Shown here: positions 42,187 through 51,433 of the stretch, piece after piece
Numbering within the stretch: position 1 is the stretch's first letter
How the letters are laid out: every line of letters begins with the position of its first letter
Origin: Clostridium aceticum
GTDB taxonomy: Bacteria; Bacillota; Clostridia; Peptostreptococcales; Natronincolaceae
DNA length: 64,000 nt
Reading direction: 5' to 3'
NCBI RefSeq assembly: GCF_001042715.1
Contig: NZ_CP009687.1
Coordinates: 669,418 to 733,417, forward strand
Made by a program: the position numbers and the translations under genes
Notes under the pieces: model-generated
Databases searched by the model: none
Told to the model about the DNA's origin: nothing
The model's input: only the letters and a program-made list of their open reading frames with translations

Positions 42187-42223
42187 AAAAAGGAGTTTAA
42201 ATAACATATTTAAACTCCTTTTT
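42187..42223 (+). terminator. Intra-operon hairpin between dctP and dctQ
   Basis: Perfect 17-bp stem AAAAAGGAGTTTAAATA/TATTTAAACTCCTTTTT. Probably a partial terminator or 3' stabiliser giving excess binding protein over membrane subunits. Confidence 0.85.
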
Positions 42224-42293
42224 GATAGAAAAAGAAAAGACAGTCCCCTAGGGAAATCAATAATTGTTCAGAGTATAAAGGAGGCAAGGAATC

Positions 42294-42824
42294 ATGGAAA
42301 TGTTAAAGCGTATTCCAAAGGGCTTATCAACACTTAACAGATACATCAGCTATTTATTCAAAATAATGATTGCCCTAGGATTAGCTGTAATGGTAGGCAT
42401 CGTTTTTTATTCTGTAATTAGTCGTAACTACTTAAATGCGTCTATTGCATGGTCAGAGGAATTATCTAGAATTATGTTTGTTTGGATGGTTTTTAATGGT
42501 GCAGTGTTAGGTTTATATTATAAAGAGCATTTAGGGTTAGATATAGTAGTAACCCGCTTAAAACCTCATCAGCAATTAATTTTTGAAATTATTTCATGGA
42601 TTTTAATTATATTTGTTACAAGGGCAATGATTTTAGGCGGTCATAGAATTGTATATACCATCAGAAATGCCAGAACACCTGCACTAGGGTTACCAACGAA
42701 TATTAAGTATATGCCAGTAGTAGTGGCAGGATATGCTATGATTTTGATTGCTATCGAGAACTTATTAAATAGTATTGTTGGATTAGTAGAGCATTTTACA
42801 AAGAAAAAGGTAAAGGAGGAATAA
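42294..42824 (+). CDS. dctQ: TRAP transporter small membrane subunit
   Basis: 176 residues with four hydrophobic segments, and the DctQ-family run NASIAWSEELSRIMFVWMVFNGAVLGLYYKEHLGLDI. Accessory subunit that pairs with DctM in sodium-driven carboxylate uptake. Its stop is three bases before the dctM start. The ATG follows AAAGGAGG. Confidence 0.93.
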   Translation: MEMLKRIPKGLSTLNRYISYLFKIMIALGLAVMVGIVFYSVISRNYLNASIAWSEELSRIMFVWMVFNGAVLGLYYKEHLGLDIVVTRLKPHQQLIFEIISWILIIFVTRAMILGGHRIVYTIRNARTPALGLPTNIKYMPVVVAGYAMILIAIENLLNSIVGLVEHFTKKKVKEE

Positions 42825-42827
42825 ACA

Positions 42828-44105
42828 ATGGATATGCTTATCATCTTTTTAGTAGCACTCTTTGGGTTTTTATTAATTGGCGTTCCTGTAGCCTTCTGCT
42901 TGGGCTTGGCAGCACTGGTTATGATGGGAATCCAAAACTTTGGATATGATATTTTGGTGCAAAAAATGGTAGGTGGTATAGATAGTTTTCCTCTACTGGC
43001 AGTACCTTTTTTCATGTTGGCTGGAGAAATTATGAACTCCGGCGGGATTGCAAAACGGATTATAAATTTATCTAATTCATTGGTAGGCCACATCACTGGG
43101 GGTCTAGGGTTAGTAAACATAGTAGCCAGTATGTTTTTTGGAGGTATTTCTGGTTCTTCTGTAGCGGATACAGCTGCTATTGGTGGGCTTTTGATTCCTG
43201 CTATGAAGGAAGATGGCTATGATGCTGATTTTTCTGCTGCTGTAACAGCTTCTTCAGCTACTATGGGTATCGTTATCCCTCCTAGTATTCCTATGATTTT
43301 ATTTGGTCTAATTGGTGGTACCTCTGTAGTAAGAATGTTTTTAGGCGGAATCATTCCTGGGATTTTAATAGGTTTTTCTCTATTGACATTGACTTTTATC
43401 ATATCAAAAAAGAGAAACTATCCTAAAGGGGATAAATTCTCTATTGTAAGAGTATTTAAGGCTTTAAAGGAATCGATTTGGGCAGTGTTTCTACCGGTAA
43501 TTATTATAGGTGGTATCATTTCTGGATACTTCACCCCTACTGAAGCAGCGGTTGTATCAGTAGTATACGCACTTATTGTTTCTCTTTTTGTCTATAAAGA
43601 AATGAGTGTCAGGGACTTACCAAGAATTTTAATTGATACTGGAAAGACAACTGGAATTGTTATGTTAGTAGCAGGAACAGCTATGGTTGTTGCCTGGTTA
43701 TTAACAGTTGTAAGAATACCACAAAGTATTGCTACTACAATTTTATCGATTTCGGACAATCCATTGATTGTATTATTGATTATTAACTTCTTCTTGCTTT
43801 TAGTAGGAAGTGTTATGGACTTGACACCAGCATTGTTGATCTTAACGCCGGTTTTATTACCAGTAGCTACAGCCGTAGGGATTGACCCCGTATTTTTTGG
43901 TGTTATGATGGTAATTAACTTAGGAATTGGTCTGGTAACTCCGCCGGTTGGTACAATACTTTATATCTCCTGTGGTATTGCTAAGATTTCATTAGAAAAG
44001 ATTACCAAGGCTATGCTTCCTTTCTTAGCAACACAAGTAGCAATTTTATTGTTAATTATTCTATTCCCTCAATTGGTTCTATGGATTCCAAATACACTGA
44101 GGTAA
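42828..44105 (+). CDS. dctM: TRAP transporter large membrane subunit
   Basis: 425-residue polytopic permease with family blocks LPLLAVPFFMLAGEIMNSGGIAKRI (here FPLLAVPFFM), ASMFFGGISGSSVADTAAIGGLLIPAM, SSATMGIVIPPSIPMILFG, GYFTPTEAAVVSVVYAL and MVINLGIGLVTPPVGTILYI. Forms the transport path with DctQ. The 194 bases after it hold no clear feature before the dehydratase ribosome site. Confidence 0.95.
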   Translation: MDMLIIFLVALFGFLLIGVPVAFCLGLAALVMMGIQNFGYDILVQKMVGGIDSFPLLAVPFFMLAGEIMNSGGIAKRIINLSNSLVGHITGGLGLVNIVASMFFGGISGSSVADTAAIGGLLIPAMKEDGYDADFSAAVTASSATMGIVIPPSIPMILFGLIGGTSVVRMFLGGIIPGILIGFSLLTLTFIISKKRNYPKGDKFSIVRVFKALKESIWAVFLPVIIIGGIISGYFTPTEAAVVSVVYALIVSLFVYKEMSVRDLPRILIDTGKTTGIVMLVAGTAMVVAWLLTVVRIPQSIATTILSISDNPLIVLLIINFFLLLVGSVMDLTPALLILTPVLLPVATAVGIDPVFFGVMMVINLGIGLVTPPVGTILYISCGIAKISLEKITKAMLPFLATQVAILLLIILFPQLVLWIPNTLR

Positions 44106-44299
44106 TAGACTTGTTTTAGAAAATATCAGTGCTTGTATAGATCTGAGACAGTATACTTGCACTTTAATATATTAAGGTCTGCTTTGTAGTCTTTAGATAT
44201 GTTTTCTAACGAATATAAAACTGTAGACCCTTTATATTAACGCTAAAAGCATATATATATATAAACTTTTTAGTTTATAGAATTAAAGGAGGGCTAGAG

Positions 44300-46018
44300 A
44301 TGCTGAAAAGTCAAAAAATGAGAAATGTTGCAGTGGAAATGGACTCCCTCAAAATGGGAATGGGATGGACAGCTGATGATTTGGAAAAACCTCAGGTTTT
44401 TCTGCAAAGCACTTGGGGAGACAGTCACCCTGGAAGCGTTCATTTAAATAAATTAGTTTTTGCGGCAGAAGAAAAACTGAGTCTTTTAGGGGCAAAAGCC
44501 GCCAAGTATACAACAACAGACATTTGCGACGGTATTGCTCAAGGGCATGATGGTATGAACTATTCACTGCTTTCAAGAGAAGTGATTGCAAGCATGATTG
44601 AAATACAAGCTACTGCTACACCTTTTGATGGAGGCTTGTTTATATGCAGTTGTGATAAAGGAGTACCTGCCCATTTGAAGGCAGTGGCACGTCTTAATAT
44701 GCCTTCAATTGTTGTGACAGGAGGGGTAATGAAGGCAGGACCTAATATGTTGACATTAGAGCAGATAGGGACATATAGTGCTCTATTGAAACGTGGAGAA
44801 ATGACAGAAGCTGCTTTTAAAGAAAAACAGCATACAGCTTGTCCTACCTGTGGTGCCTGTGCCTTTATGGGAACTGCTGCTACGATGCAGGTAATGGCAG
44901 AAGCTTTGGGACTGGCTTTACCAGGAACTTCCTTAATGCCGGCTACCATCGAAGAAATGCAGGAAGTTGCTAAAAAAGCAGGGGCACAGTTATTAGAACT
45001 TATAAAGCAAGACCTAAAACCTTCTGATATTTTAACGATGAAGGCCTTTGAAAATGCTATTATGGTGCATGCTGCTATTGCTGGATCAACCAATACTTTA
45101 CTTCATTTACCAACGATAGCCCATGAGGTGGGAATCGATTTAGATCCACAACTATTTGACGATATTCATAGAAAAGTTCCTTACCTCGTAAATATTCGCC
45201 CAAGTGGTACCTTCCCAGCAGAATACTTCTGGTATGCAGGAGGATTACCAGCAGTAATGGAAGAAATTAAAGATTTCCTACACTTAGACGTAATAACAAT
45301 AACCGGTAAGACTTTGGGAGAAAATCTAAAAGATCTAAGAGAAAGCGGTTTCTTTGAAAGAAGTGAAAAGTACCTAGAAGGTTTCGGCTTAAAGCGTGAA
45401 GAAATAATTAGGTGTATAAGTAATCCTATCCAAAAAGAGGGTGCTGTTGCTATATTAAAGGGGAATTTAGCCCCTGAGGGAGCAGTGGTAAAACATTCTG
45501 CTGTAGCAAAAGAAATGCTACAGGCAACGTTAAGTGCTAGACCATTTGATTCAGAGGAAGATGCCTTCGAAGCGGTGGTAAACAAAACAATTAAACCTGG
45601 GGATGCAGTGTTTATCAGATATGAGGGACCTAAGGGTTCTGGTATGCCAGAAATGTTTTATACAACAGAAGCTATCGTTTCAGACCCTGAGCTAGTATCT
45701 TCAATTGCCCTAATCACTGATGGTAGATACTCTGGTGCTACGAGAGGACCTGCTATTGGACATGTTTCTCCAGAGGCGGTTGAAGGGGGACCTATAGCAC
45801 TGGTGGAGGAAGGGGATTTAATAAGAATTGATATCCCTAATAGACTCATAGAGATTGTTGGTGTGAAGGGTGAAGAAAAAAGTAAAGAAGAAATGAATAC
45901 GATATTAGCGGAAAGAAAAAAACATTGGCAAAAACCAGTGCTGAAACAAAAAAGCGGAATTTTAGGGATTTATAGCAAATTAGCTGTTTCTCCAATGAAG
46001 GGTGCTTATATGGAATAG
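44300..46018 (+). CDS. IlvD/Edd-family sugar-acid dehydratase
   Basis: 572 residues. Iron-sulfur ligands by family pattern are Cys76 (TDICDG), Cys118 (SCDKG) and Cys187 (CPTCGACAFMGTA). The C-terminal block YSGATRGPAIGHVSPEAVEGGPIALV is characteristic. The family dehydrates dihydroxy acids, phosphogluconate or aldonic acids. The setting beside a galactonate dehydratase and KDG kinases favours an aldonic acid (gluconate, xylonate or arabinonate) over the isoleucine-valine pathway, since no ilv genes are nearby. GGAGGG precedes the ATG. Confidence 0.88.
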   Translation: MLKSQKMRNVAVEMDSLKMGMGWTADDLEKPQVFLQSTWGDSHPGSVHLNKLVFAAEEKLSLLGAKAAKYTTTDICDGIAQGHDGMNYSLLSREVIASMIEIQATATPFDGGLFICSCDKGVPAHLKAVARLNMPSIVVTGGVMKAGPNMLTLEQIGTYSALLKRGEMTEAAFKEKQHTACPTCGACAFMGTAATMQVMAEALGLALPGTSLMPATIEEMQEVAKKAGAQLLELIKQDLKPSDILTMKAFENAIMVHAAIAGSTNTLLHLPTIAHEVGIDLDPQLFDDIHRKVPYLVNIRPSGTFPAEYFWYAGGLPAVMEEIKDFLHLDVITITGKTLGENLKDLRESGFFERSEKYLEGFGLKREEIIRCISNPIQKEGAVAILKGNLAPEGAVVKHSAVAKEMLQATLSARPFDSEEDAFEAVVNKTIKPGDAVFIRYEGPKGSGMPEMFYTTEAIVSDPELVSSIALITDGRYSGATRGPAIGHVSPEAVEGGPIALVEEGDLIRIDIPNRLIEIVGVKGEEKSKEEMNTILAERKKHWQKPVLKQKSGILGIYSKLAVSPMKGAYME

Positions 46019-46078
46019 CCAATTAGTAGCCTATCTTTGTATAGGCTACTTCCTATATATATATAAGGAGGATTTATC

Positions 46079-47227
46079 ATGAAGATAACAAAGTTTGAAT
46101 TATTTCAAGTTCCACCAAGGTGGTTGTTTCTAAAGATAGAAACTGATGAAGGAATTACTGGGTGGGGGGAGCCTGTTATAGAAGGTAGAGCCCATACGGT
46201 AAAGGCTGCGGTGGAGGAATTGAGCGAATACCTTATAGGAAAGGACCCTTTAAAGATTGAAGACCATTGGCAAGTCCTGTATAGAGCAGGCTTCTATAGA
46301 GGGGGTCCTATCTTGATGAGTGCTATCTCTGGTATTGATCAGGCATTATGGGATATAAAAGGAAAGTTTTATAATGCACCTGTTTATGATTTGCTAGGGG
46401 GGGCTTGTAGAGATAAAATCAAGGTCTACTCTTGGATCGGTGGAGACAGACCTAGTGATGTGGCGCAGGCTGCACTAGAAAAAAAACAACAGGGTTTTAC
46501 TGCTATTAAAATGAATGGGACTGAAGAGCTTCAGTATATTGATTCCTACGATAAAATAGATGAAGTTGTAGAAAGAGTAGCTGCCATTAGAAAGGTGGTA
46601 GGAAAAAGCTTTGGTATTGGCGTAGATTTTCATGGCAGAGTCCATAAACCAATGGCCAAAGTTCTAGCAAAAGCATTAGAACCTTATCAACTCATGTTTA
46701 TTGAAGAACCAGTGTTAACTGAAAATCTAGAAGCCTTAAGGGAAATTGCAAATCATACTTCTACACCAATTGCAACAGGAGAGAGAATGTATAGCCGTTG
46801 GGACTTTAAACATATTTTATCTGAGGGTTATGTAGATATTATACAACCAGATCTTTCCCATGCAGGTGGTATTACAGAATGTAGAAAAATTGCCACTATG
46901 GCAGAAGCTTATGATGTTGCTTTAGCTCCCCATTGCCCACTAGGTCCTATAGCCTTAGCATCTTGTCTCCAGGTAGATGCCTGCAGTCATAATGCTTTTA
47001 TTCAGGAACAAAGCTTAGGTATCCATTATAACCAAGGCAACGACATATTAGATTATCTAAAGGACAAAACTGTGTTTAAATACGATAAGGGCTATGTGGA
47101 GATGCCAAAGGGACCAGGACTAGGAATAGAGATCGACGAAGCGAAGGTAAGACAAGCAGCTAGAGAAGGTCATAACTGGAAGAACCCTGTTTGGAGACAT
47201 AAAGATGGTAGTGTTGCTGAATGGTAG
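46079..47227 (+). CDS. dgoD: D-galactonate dehydratase
   Basis: 382 residues, the same length as E. coli DgoD, of the mandelate racemase/enolase superfamily. The product is 2-keto-3-deoxygalactonate. Metal ligands and bases are visible: [14 protein letters not shown] (Asp, His), FIEEPV (Glu), [11 protein letters not shown] (Glu), and the catalytic His in [14 protein letters not shown]. The C-terminal [12 protein letters not shown] and [14 protein letters not shown] are typical of DgoD. Starts 60 bases after the IlvD/Edd-type gene and precedes an aldolase. Confidence 0.92.
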   Translation: MKITKFELFQVPPRWLFLKIETDEGITGWGEPVIEGRAHTVKAAVEELSEYLIGKDPLKIEDHWQVLYRAGFYRGGPILMSAISGIDQALWDIKGKFYNAPVYDLLGGACRDKIKVYSWIGGDRPSDVAQAALEKKQQGFTAIKMNGTEELQYIDSYDKIDEVVERVAAIRKVVGKSFGIGVDFHGRVHKPMAKVLAKALEPYQLMFIEEPVLTENLEALREIANHTSTPIATGERMYSRWDFKHILSEGYVDIIQPDLSHAGGITECRKIATMAEAYDVALAPHCPLGPIALASCLQVDACSHNAFIQEQSLGIHYNQGNDILDYLKDKTVFKYDKGYVEMPKGPGLGIEIDEAKVRQAAREGHNWKNPVWRHKDGSVAEW

Positions 47228-47255
47228 TTGAATCAACTTATTAGGAGGAAGACAT

Positions 47256-48020
47256 ATGGGTAATTTAATACAACAAAAACTAACGCAAGGACAATCTGTG
47301 TTGGGACCCTTTATGAAGCTACCCAGTCCAGCAGTGGTGGAAATTATGGGCTTAGCTGGTTTTGACTATGTTATTATTGACTGTGAACATGGTCCTTTAA
47401 ATGTCCTTCAAGCAGAAGAGATGGTTAGAGCTGCAGAATTGACAGGTATATCACCAGTAATTAGGGTGTCTGATAAAGACCCGGTGATGATTTCTAGGGC
47501 TTTAGATATAGGGGCAGCTGCTGTACAAGTACCTCAAATCTGTTGCAAAAAAGATGCGGAAGATGTGGTGAAGGCAGCAAAGTTTGCTCCTATAGGTGAA
47601 AGAGGAGTTTGCAGATATGTGAGGGCGGCCAAATACACTGCTATAGAAAAACAGGAGTACTTTCAAAAGGCTAACAAAGAAACTATGGTGATTATCCATA
47701 TTGAGGGAGAAGAAGGGGTAACCAATATTGACGAGATTCTAACTGTAAAGGGTATTGATGTTATTTTCCTAGGACCCTACGATTTGTCTCAATCCCTAGG
47801 TTTACCAGGGCAAGTAGACCATCCTAAAGTGGTAGAGAAGATGAAGGAAGTAGCAAAGAAGGCAAAGGAAAAAAATATAGCTGTAGGAACCTTTGTTGAT
47901 CACACAGATGCGGCAGCTAAGTGGATGGAACTAGGTGTTCAGTACATCTCTTATTCTGTGGATGTAGGTATTCTTTATGAAAAGTGTAGAGAGGTAGTCC
48001 AGCAAATGAAGACGAAGTAA
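47256..48020 (+). CDS. HpcH/HpaI-family 2-keto-3-deoxy acid aldolase
   Basis: 254-residue class II aldolase of the GarL/RhmA/HpaI group. Motifs: GPFMKLPSPAVVEIMGLAGFDYVIIDCEHGPL, IGERGVCRYVRAAKY with the active-site Arg, IHIEGEEGVTNIDEI with a metal Glu, and FLGPYDLSQSLG with the metal Asp. It cleaves unphosphorylated 2-keto-3-deoxy acids to pyruvate plus an aldehyde, giving a second route beside kinase and KDPG aldolase. Last gene of the sugar-acid island, ended by a hairpin. Confidence 0.9.
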   Translation: MGNLIQQKLTQGQSVLGPFMKLPSPAVVEIMGLAGFDYVIIDCEHGPLNVLQAEEMVRAAELTGISPVIRVSDKDPVMISRALDIGAAAVQVPQICCKKDAEDVVKAAKFAPIGERGVCRYVRAAKYTAIEKQEYFQKANKETMVIIHIEGEEGVTNIDEILTVKGIDVIFLGPYDLSQSLGLPGQVDHPKVVEKMKEVAKKAKEKNIAVGTFVDHTDAAAKWMELGVQYISYSVDVGILYEKCREVVQQMKTK

Positions 48021-48055
48021 CAAAAAAATAGATTATAAAAAACTAAAATATAAAG

Positions 48056-48116
48056 ACTGTTGAAAATCCTTCAAGTTCCATGCTAAATAAAAATGAAGGA
48101 TTTTTAACAGTGAAAA
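48056..48116 (+). terminator. Terminator of the sugar-acid operon
   Basis: ACTGTTGAAAATCCTTCA pairs with TGAAGGATTTTTAACAGT; 20-base A-rich loop. Confidence 0.75.
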
Positions 48117-48140
48117 ATCTTGTATTGTATTTGCTTTTGT

Positions 48141-48272
48141 ATAACCAATAGGAAAGTATAAACTTTATAAGTTGTGGATAAGTTATAATTTCCGTTACTA
48201 GTTTCAACAAAGGCATCCTTTAAATCTTCCAAAGGAAGACTTTGTTCCATTTAAAAAATTTTAGCAAGAGCT
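48141..48272. repeat. Dispersed structured element family B, copy 2
   Basis: Aligns with 20973-21098 from ATAACCAATAGGAAAG to AAAAATTTTAG. In the first 22 bases of the stem region the two copies differ at just two places, which face each other in a local hairpin (T-T in copy 1, G-C in copy 2). The second hairpin TCTTCC-AAA-GGAAGA is perfect here. The gap from 48021 to 48361 otherwise holds the terminator above and AT-rich sequence. Confidence 0.65.
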
Positions 48273-48361
48273 AATAAATTGCGATATTGCTGATCATGCT
48301 ATTCAGGTGTATAATTTCTGTATACTGAATACTTATTTTAAAAGGAGATGCATGATAAAGC

Positions 48362-49009
48362 ATGAAAAGCCACGATTTCAAGAAATATTTGACAAAAAGT
48401 GTACTGGGTTTAGAGGTGTTGTTGGCATTAGGTTTAACGATCGGCATTATTATTGGTTTGGTGGATATTGTAAAGTATATAGGTTATATCCTCCATACAG
48501 ACATTGGTCATACCTATGAAGTATTTAAAAAGTTTCTTGGTTTTACGTTATTATTAGTAGTAGGTATAGAGTTAGTGCTTATGTTATTATCACACTCTAC
48601 AAGTGCTATACTGGAACTGATTTTATTTGCTATTGCAAGGAAAATGTTGATTTATAGTGAGACTATGTTGGATTTAGTGCTGGGGACAATTGCTATAGCA
48701 GGAGTATTTTTGATACGTAAATACTTAATGACAAATAAAAAATTTGTAAATGAAGAAGGAAGAGTAATTTCGGCGGGGGAATATGTTCATGATGTAAATT
48801 TTGATACAGGGTTGCATATTCCTGAAAATAAAGGCAATACCATTGGTGGTTTAGTGTGTAACCTTTCAGAGGAAAGTGCTACACCTGTGGAAGAGGGAGC
48901 AGAATATGAGGCTGGAAATATTATAATTAAAATTGTAAAAATGAAGGATGGACTTATTGAAAAAGTACTGCTAAAGGAAAACAAAGAAATGCAAAAACAA
49001 AAAGGATAA
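48362..49009 (+). CDS. PsiE-like membrane protein with transporter-associated (CorC_HlyC) domain
   Basis: 215 residues. About residues 10-120 contain four hydrophobic segments in a PsiE-like layout (VLLALGLTIGIIIGL, GFTLLLVVGIELVLMLL, LDLVLGTIAIAGVFLI). The C-terminal 80 residues, TIGGLVCNLSEESATPVEEGAEYEAGNIIIKIVKMKDGLIEKVLL, look like the CorC_HlyC domain usually found behind CBS pairs, but CBS domains are absent. An in-frame TAA just upstream fixes the start at 48362, 14 bases after AAAGGAG; a five-codon frame from ATG 48348 overlaps it (ATGA) and may couple translation. Function unknown. Confidence 0.7.
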   Translation: MKSHDFKKYLTKSVLGLEVLLALGLTIGIIIGLVDIVKYIGYILHTDIGHTYEVFKKFLGFTLLLVVGIELVLMLLSHSTSAILELILFAIARKMLIYSETMLDLVLGTIAIAGVFLIRKYLMTNKKFVNEEGRVISAGEYVHDVNFDTGLHIPENKGNTIGGLVCNLSEESATPVEEGAEYEAGNIIIKIVKMKDGLIEKVLLKENKEMQKQKG

Positions 49010-49015
49010 TGGGTG

Positions 49016-49042
49016 GGGACTTAGTTTGCTAAGTCCCTGATT
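49016..49042 (+). terminator. Terminator after the PsiE-like gene
   Basis: GGGACTTAG/CTAAGTCCC with loop TTTG, then TGATTATTTT. Confidence 0.8.
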
Positions 49043-49193
49043 ATTTTGTATAAAATGAATACTTATAACTGGAGTAAGCTGAGAGAAAAAAGGTAATGAT
49101 AGACATAGAGGGAAATACTTAAAAAACTCCTTTAACAAATGGGAAAATATGAAATAAAATGTATAAATATTAAAATCCAAGTAAAGTTTTTTA

Positions 49194-49222
49194 TTTACAA
49201 ATCCACATTGTTCATGTATAAT
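49194..49222 (+). promoter_or_regulatory. Promoter of the glutamine synthetase gene
   Basis: TTTACA, 17-base spacer, TATAAT, about 100 bases before the start codon. The preceding 150 bases (from 49043) show no clear structure; an AGAGAAAAAGGTAATGATAG purine-rich stretch is noted only. Confidence 0.65.
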
Positions 49223-49324
49223 GTATACTAAAATTCAAATATTGTTTTTAGACTTCGTCATAGTACGAATGAAAATAAAGTTTAAACTAAAATTATTCGC
49301 ACAAAAGAAGGAGGAGGTATGGTT

Positions 49325-51286
49325 ATGCAGAAGAAGGTAGAAGAACTATTAGAAGAAGCAATTATTTATTCATTACCTAGTTGGACCCATAATAAAGAAG
49401 TTTTAACAAAGGTTCTAGAGGCACATCCTAATATTCAATTTGTATCTGTGGTGGCAGTGGACTTAGGAGGAAATGATACTGATGAGAAGATTCCGGTCTC
49501 TTTGTTTCTAGAAGATATGGAAGAGTTTTTAAGTGTAGGGGTTCAAACAGATGGTTCTAGTGTTATGCTTCAGGGGATTGCTACCCTTAACAACGCTAAG
49601 GTTGATTTAATTCCGGACCTTGATGTAAACTGGTTTGTAGATTATAATTATGACCATTTATATGAAGGCAATGGACTACCTATAGGTACTTTAAGAATAC
49701 CAGCATTTTTGGAGCATGACGGTAAGCGAGTAGATTCTAGATCTGTCCTAAAAAGAACAGCAGACTATTTTGCAGTACAAGTACAAAAACTTCTAAAGAA
49801 ACATCCTCATCTATTAAAGGAACTAAATATTGACTCACCTGATGAGGTGGCGGAAGTAGCATTGACTACAGCTACAGAACTAGAGTTTTGGGTAAAGACT
49901 CCTGAGGACTATGCAGATGAAGAAAAACTGTCTACTTCTCAGATGCTAAAGGAGCAGTACTGGAAGAGAACAAAAGGCAGTGTAAGAACTGCTTTAGAGG
50001 AAACCATCATGTTAATGGATAAATACGGATTTGTGCCAGAGATGGGTCATAAAGAAGTAGGAGGCATTACAGCGAAGATCGGGGTTACTGGAAAACTAAA
50101 TCATGTTATGGAGCAGTTGGAGATAGACTGGAAGTATAGTACAGCACTACAGTGTGCTGATAATGAACTTTTTATTAGAGAGCTGATAGAAGAAATATTT
50201 GAAAATCATGGTTTAGAAGTAACCTTTCTAGCCAAGCCCATTGAAGGGGTGGCAGGAAGTGGTAAGCATACCCATATGGGGGCAGGATTAAAACTGAAAA
50301 ATGGTAAATACATCAACCTATTTGCACCGAAGGATATGCATGCCAGTTATATAAATTCAATAGGCTGGGGAGCTTTGATGGGATTATTGAAAAATTACGA
50401 AGTAGTAAATCCATTTGTAACCTCCACCAATGATGCATTTAATCGATTAAAACCTGGTTTCGAGGCACCGATATGCATTGTAGGATCTGTAGGTCATACC
50501 CCAGAAACGCCTTCTAGAAACCGTACTGTATTAGTAGGATTAGTGAGGGATACCAATAATTCTTTAGCCACTAGATTCGAATTAAGAGCACCTAATCCAA
50601 CAACCAATGCATACTTATGTATTGCTGCTTCCTATCAAGCTATGTTAGATGGTATTGAAGCTGCAGCAGAAAGCAAAATGGATGATCATCAATTGCAAGC
50701 AGAGTTTTCTAAAAAAGCTGGGGAAGAAAAACTTTACTTAGAGAAGGATAGAGCTTATCGCAGCGAAGAGGATGTTTTTGAAGATTTTACAGAAGAAGAA
50801 AGAAACCACCTGTTTGCTAAGCCGCCAGCTACCGTATGGGAAAACTTAAAGGGACTTGAAAACTATCCGGACAAAAAGAAAGTATTGTTTGAAGGAGAAG
50901 TGTTTAGTGAAGAGATTGTTAATTCCTATAGAATATCTATTTTAGATCAATGGGTTAAGGAACTGACAGGAAGAATTATTGTAGATAACATGGCACTGGT
51001 AAGAAACTGTAAAAAGTTGCATGGTGCTGATAATGTTACAGATTTAGATGTAGTAAATTGGGAAAAAATGAATGCCCTTAGAAACTATTTAATGAAGGAT
51101 AGTTTAGAAAGAAAGTCGCTGTTTACCCAGATTAGGGAGGCGGTTGAAGACAAGGATTTTGATTTAGTATCAAATTTACAGTTAGAAATGATGGAAAAAG
51201 TCAGCTGCCTAAAACAGTTATATGTTATCTATAGAAGAAATCTTTTAGAGGAAGTAAATGGGTATTATGAGCACTATAGAATGTAA
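49325..51286 (+). CDS. Glutamine synthetase family protein, long clostridial form
   Basis: 653 residues, about 200 longer than type I GS. Grasp core is clear: ELEFW near residue 195, GVAGSGKHTHMGAGLKL (metal and ammonia site), and NRTVLVGLVRDTNNSLATRFELRAPNPTTNAYL. The C-terminal 190 residues are helical and charged. Long enzymes of this kind occur in many Clostridia and are thought to make glutamine from glutamate, ammonia and ATP; gamma-glutamyl ligase activity on another amine is an alternative. ATG 49325 is seven bases after GGAGGAGG. Not linked to glnR or to amtB, which is 20 kb away. Confidence 0.85.
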   Translation: MQKKVEELLEEAIIYSLPSWTHNKEVLTKVLEAHPNIQFVSVVAVDLGGNDTDEKIPVSLFLEDMEEFLSVGVQTDGSSVMLQGIATLNNAKVDLIPDLDVNWFVDYNYDHLYEGNGLPIGTLRIPAFLEHDGKRVDSRSVLKRTADYFAVQVQKLLKKHPHLLKELNIDSPDEVAEVALTTATELEFWVKTPEDYADEEKLSTSQMLKEQYWKRTKGSVRTALEETIMLMDKYGFVPEMGHKEVGGITAKIGVTGKLNHVMEQLEIDWKYSTALQCADNELFIRELIEEIFENHGLEVTFLAKPIEGVAGSGKHTHMGAGLKLKNGKYINLFAPKDMHASYINSIGWGALMGLLKNYEVVNPFVTSTNDAFNRLKPGFEAPICIVGSVGHTPETPSRNRTVLVGLVRDTNNSLATRFELRAPNPTTNAYLCIAASYQAMLDGIEAAAESKMDDHQLQAEFSKKAGEEKLYLEKDRAYRSEEDVFEDFTEEERNHLFAKPPATVWENLKGLENYPDKKKVLFEGEVFSEEIVNSYRISILDQWVKELTGRIIVDNMALVRNCKKLHGADNVTDLDVVNWEKMNALRNYLMKDSLERKSLFTQIREAVEDKDFDLVSNLQLEMMEKVSCLKQLYVIYRRNLLEEVNGYYEHYRM

Positions 51287-51301
51287 TAAATTCTTTTAGA
51301 T

Positions 51302-51336
51302 AAAAAAATCTTGTCATCAGGACAAGATTTTTTTAT
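51302..51336. terminator. Terminator after glutamine synthetase
   Basis: AAAAAAATCTTGTC/GACAAGATTTTTTT with a five-base loop. Confidence 0.92.
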
Positions 51337-51433
51337 TGGCAAAAACACTGTTTTTTACCATTTTTTTGGGGTATAATGAAGACAATATCCAAATTTATGT
51401 AATTTAACTATATTAAAATAAGGAGTGGAGAAT

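Noticed and set aside
44560..45093. Long antisense frame in the IlvD/Edd gene
   Set aside because: Sense strand encodes a complete dehydratase; antisense has no ribosome site or known motif.
49043..49193. Riboswitch or ANTAR-type leader before glutamine synthetase
   Set aside because: No terminator/antiterminator pair or glutamine-riboswitch core seen between promoter and gene.
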